The notes under the pieces were generated by a model that saw only the letters and a program-made list of their open reading frames with translations, was not told the DNA's origin and made no database searches. The position numbers were made by a program, and so were the translations under genes. A stretch of 8,659 nucleotides of DNA from CAZBBC01 sp964489835. Its GTDB lineage: Bacteria; Calditrichota; Calditrichia; JAJRVZ01. The stretch is taken from assembly GCA_964489835.1 (NCBI GenBank), contig CAZBBC010000176.1:1-8659 (forward strand). The letters are read 5' to 3'. How positions within the stretch are numbered: the stretch's first letter is position 1; every line of letters starts with the position of its first letter. Shown here piece after piece: positions 6,257 through 8,659 of the stretch.

Positions 6257-8476
6257 CTATAAGCGGATCAAATAGGAAAATTTAAAGAAAAGGCCACGGG
6301 CAAAACGCATATAATTACGCTTGCTGTTTTTAGCGATATAATCATTATATCCCAAAAAAATGGCGGTGCCGGGTGAAGGATGCCATCCGGCCAAAGCATT
6401 AATATCCAGATCTTTGTAGTAGTTATTCTGCTCCAGGATCAACCGGAGGGAAACTTCCCGTGTATATTGAAACACACTGCGAATCCGGTAGATATCCTGT
6501 GCAATACGGGTTTGAAGCCCTTCTTTCTCACCCGTAAAAATGTAATTACTTCCGCTCAGCAGGGTAGCCCAGCTTTTGAATGGTTTAAATTCCATACTCC
6601 AGGTAATTGAACGGTTTGAACCGGGGAACGGATTGTAACTATAATAAATGCCATCACCCCAAAAAACAGAAAAATCAGCAAAAAGCCAGGACAAAGTTTT
6701 GCTTCCCAGGCTGAAGAGATACTGGTTTTTATTAAAGTCCGCACTGAGAAATTCTTCAAACTGCCTGTAATAGGCGAGAGTCAGTGTATTTTGTCCTTTG
6801 GCAGAAAGGGATAAGGAGGGGGCAATATAACTTTCTATTTTATTCCCGGCATGATCATACATCTGGTTGATAAACAAAGATGGCTGGACCAGGTAAATAA
6901 ATGAATCATTCGAGCGAAAATCATACCAGAAGTGGACACCACCTTCCCGGTAATCTGAATCCCGCTCTATAAAGCCGTTGGCAACTTCAAAATCAGGGAA
7001 AATATCATTGTAATAAATTTGAAAGTTAAATGTCCGGCTTCCCCGGAAGAGATTAAAATAAAAAGCAGGATCATTTCTTGTCGTATCAGCAAAAAAGTCT
7101 TTTGAATTGGAATTAAGGGCCTGAAACGAAACTGAGAATTCATTAGCAATTAAAAGATTCCCGTCAATTCCATAAGTCATACTGCGGGTATCCTTAAAAT
7201 GTTTGTCCGTAAACAGTATGCCCATTTTTGAATAATTCCACACTTCCTTGCGTAAACGAAATATGGTGTGGTAGGAATTTTTATTTTTATAATCGTTATA
7301 AAATTGTTCACGATTGACAGAATTGTCGATCGCTGAGCGGGTGTTAATTATTCCCGAAAGATATTCACTGGAGCCGGGGTATTCATCAATACCCCCTAAA
7401 AGTCCAATTTCATAACCGCTTAAGTTACCGGTTAACTTAACTCCCAGTAAGGGATCTACCATACGTCTGGTATAAACAGCATTAATGGGCGTTTGAAAGA
7501 TATTGGTACTTTCCAGAAAAAAAGGACGTTTTTCATCATAATAAAGAGGAAAACGGCGGTTAATGTCAATCCGGTCAGCATCGGCTTCAACCTGGCTAAA
7601 ATCCGGATTATAGGCCATATCAAGGGTTAAATTGGATAAAAAGCCGACTTTTAGATTAACCCCCAGATCGTAGGAAGCACGCTGATCAATAAACGGGTCA
7701 TATTCAGAGGCTCTGTTGCCACTTTTCAACGCAGTCGCTTCTGGCAGTATTTCAATATTTTTTCCACCATTGATATTTTTGAGCCCATAAAGTTTCGCAA
7801 ATTGGGGGACAAAAGTGGTGGAATTACGGGAAATAGCTGGCCAAATGATATCCTTATCCAAATGTTTAATCGTTCGGGCGACAGATATTCCCCAGACCAT
7901 TTCTGTCCTATTGGGAAAACGCAGACTTTTAAACGGAATTTCGGCTTCGACGATATAACCTTTGGCAAATTTTCGACCCTTGGAATAAAAAATATAATCG
8001 GGCGTTAAATCTTCGGCAACCATGTCAATGTAAATCCCATCCGCCTGGATACCCAAAGGATTAAACGAAAAGTGATAGGTTTCTTTACCATCATTAAAAG
8101 TGTCCAGATAGAGAACGATAAAGTCATCATCTTCAATATTATCCCGTTTGCAAATGGAGGATCGTATCTGGTCGGGGAAAGGATCAAAGCATATAAAGGC
8201 GACATAGAGTGATGATTCATTGTAGGCTAAAAATACTGCGGTTTCTTCAGCCGCAGGCTGGCCATCAACGGGACGATAGGTATAAAAATCTTTGATAATA
8301 GCCGCTTCTTTCCAGACGGCATCATTCAGGTACCCATCGATCGTAATTGATTGTAGAGTTTTGGGTATATGTACCGCTACTGAAGAATTTTCCCCGGCAT
8401 GTAGCGTGGAAAAAAGACTTACGGAGAACAAAAGAAAGTTAAGCCGCCTTATAATGCATAACTGCAATAGATGCAT
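6257..8476 (-). CDS. CBM9-like domain plus DUF5916 outer-membrane protein, function unknown
   Basis: Secreted protein of 739 residues counted from ATG at 8476. A signal peptide covers about 1-27 (MHLLQLCIIRRLNFLLFS, ending STLHA). Residues about 38-225 form a carbohydrate-binding-family-9/DOMON-like beta-sandwich: ITIDGYLNDAVWKEA is the usual opening, and DDFIVLYLDTFNDGKETYHF with FNPLGIQADG its core. From about 230 to the end is a DUF5916 domain, with the hallmark YNPDFSQVEADADRIDINRR and YYDEKRPFFLEST at about 289-323, then many alternating, aromatic-rich strands consistent with an outer-membrane beta-barrel, ending SYLIRL. Family members are often annotated as hydrolases or sugar-binding proteins without biochemical proof; I see no catalytic motif and no TonB plug. 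Start choice: GTG at 8485 would extend it by 3 residues (742 in total), but GTGAGG at 8485-8480 looks like the ribosome site for the ATG. It is convergent with the efflux operon, with its own likely promoter, so a functional link to efflux is not indicated. Confidence 0.9.
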   Translation of the reverse strand: MHLLQLCIIRRLNFLLFSVSLFSTLHAGENSSVAVHIPKTLQSITIDGYLNDAVWKEAAIIKDFYTYRPVDGQPAAEETAVFLAYNESSLYVAFICFDPFPDQIRSSICKRDNIEDDDFIVLYLDTFNDGKETYHFSFNPLGIQADGIYIDMVAEDLTPDYIFYSKGRKFAKGYIVEAEIPFKSLRFPNRTEMVWGISVARTIKHLDKDIIWPAISRNSTTFVPQFAKLYGLKNINGGKNIEILPEATALKSGNRASEYDPFIDQRASYDLGVNLKVGFLSNLTLDMAYNPDFSQVEADADRIDINRRFPLYYDEKRPFFLESTNIFQTPINAVYTRRMVDPLLGVKLTGNLSGYEIGLLGGIDEYPGSSEYLSGIINTRSAIDNSVNREQFYNDYKNKNSYHTIFRLRKEVWNYSKMGILFTDKHFKDTRSMTYGIDGNLLIANEFSVSFQALNSNSKDFFADTTRNDPAFYFNLFRGSRTFNFQIYYNDIFPDFEVANGFIERDSDYREGGVHFWYDFRSNDSFIYLVQPSLFINQMYDHAGNKIESYIAPSLSLSAKGQNTLTLAYYRQFEEFLSADFNKNQYLFSLGSKTLSWLFADFSVFWGDGIYYSYNPFPGSNRSITWSMEFKPFKSWATLLSGSNYIFTGEKEGLQTRIAQDIYRIRSVFQYTREVSLRLILEQNNYYKDLDINALAGWHPSPGTAIFLGYNDYIAKNSKRNYMRFARGLFFKFSYLIRL

Positions 8477-8479
8477 TAG

Positions 8480-8485
8480 CCTCAC
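8480..8485 (-). promoter_or_regulatory. Probable ribosome binding site of the DUF5916 gene
   Basis: On the minus strand GTGAGG (8485-8480) stands 3 bases before the ATG at 8476-8474. It contains a GAGG core, while no such sequence precedes the alternative GTG start at 8485. The spacing is short, so the evidence is moderate. Confidence 0.45.
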
Positions 8486-8501
8486 AGATTAATTTTTGTA
8501 A

Positions 8502-8530
8502 AATATAAGAGATAAATAAATTTTTTCCAA
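8502..8530 (-). promoter_or_regulatory. Candidate sigma70-type promoter of the DUF5916 gene
   Basis: On the minus strand, TTGGAA (8530-8525) and TATATT (8507-8502) are separated by exactly 17 bases. These resemble the -35 TTGACA and -10 TATAAT boxes with optimal spacing. Transcription would begin near 8495, giving a leader of roughly 20 bases to the ATG at 8476, but only about 10 to the GTG at 8485. The region is AT-rich, so chance matches are likely. A Bacteroidota-type TAnnTTTG -7 box is not evident. Confidence 0.4.
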
Positions 8531-8659
8531 TAGAAGAGTGGAAGGTCCCGCTCCGCTTGTTTATCCATACGATTCATTTATTTCTCTATGATTATTAATA
8601 CAATATCATGAGTGTCCGGTTTAAATTTGAAAAGTATTACTAAATACCGGAACATCAAG

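Noticed and set aside
6380..6610. Plus-strand open frames opposite the DUF5916 gene (also 7802-8008 and 8292-8492)
   Set aside because: They lie wholly or almost wholly antisense to a well-supported coding region and show no recognisable domain or start signal.
7420..7440. 8-bp inverted repeat TTAAGTTA/TAACTTAA inside the DUF5916 gene
   Set aside because: It encodes a KLTGNLS strand segment with similar codons; a stem this size with a short loop is expected about once by chance in a window of this length, and the stem is AT-rich.
1..8659. A novel defence, mobile or biosynthetic system
   Set aside because: All substantial genes belong to recognised families (TetR-like, TolC, adaptor, RND, DUF5916). 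There are no transposase, integrase, direct-repeat array or toxin-antitoxin signs in either strand.

Overview
The window reads as a piece of the chromosome of a Gram-negative bacterium, most likely from the FCB superphylum (Bacteroidota/Ignavibacteria/Marinimicrobia/Calditrichota-like). This rests on three things: a tripartite envelope efflux system, an RND pump with sequence features I associate with FCB-group pumps (inter-repeat linker, GPPAGK motif, long TM11-TM12 loop), and a DUF5916/CBM9-like outer-membrane protein, a family abundant in that group. Base composition is moderately AT-rich. No mobile element, CRISPR array, tRNA or rRNA is visible, and no gene is frameshifted. The phylum is inferred from protein families, not proven.

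Left part (1-6031, + strand): the last 43 codons of a probable TetR/AcrR-type regulator enter from the left edge. Six bases later comes a TolC-type outer-membrane channel, then after 17-23 bases a lipoprotein periplasmic adaptor, then after 45 bases a 1107-residue RND inner-membrane permease. Spacing and common orientation argue for one regulator-channel-adaptor-pump operon. Together the last three would form a proton-driven efflux conduit from inner membrane/periplasm to outside. The substrate cannot be read from the sequence.

Middle (6032-6256): a 225-base convergent intergenic gap with two weak hairpins that could serve as terminators.

Right part (6257-8476 or 8485, - strand): one monocistronic-looking gene for a secreted protein with an N-terminal CBM9/DOMON-like domain followed by a DUF5916 outer-membrane-type beta-rich domain. 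It has a good-looking -35/-10 pair just upstream. The last 174 bases hold no convincing gene.

I did not find a clearly new system. The points most worth a second look are the extra pair of membrane helices in the pump linker, the Asp-to-Asn change in its TM4 proton-relay motif, the leading coiled coil of the adaptor, and the unknown job of the DUF5916 protein. All of these may be ordinary for FCB-group relatives.
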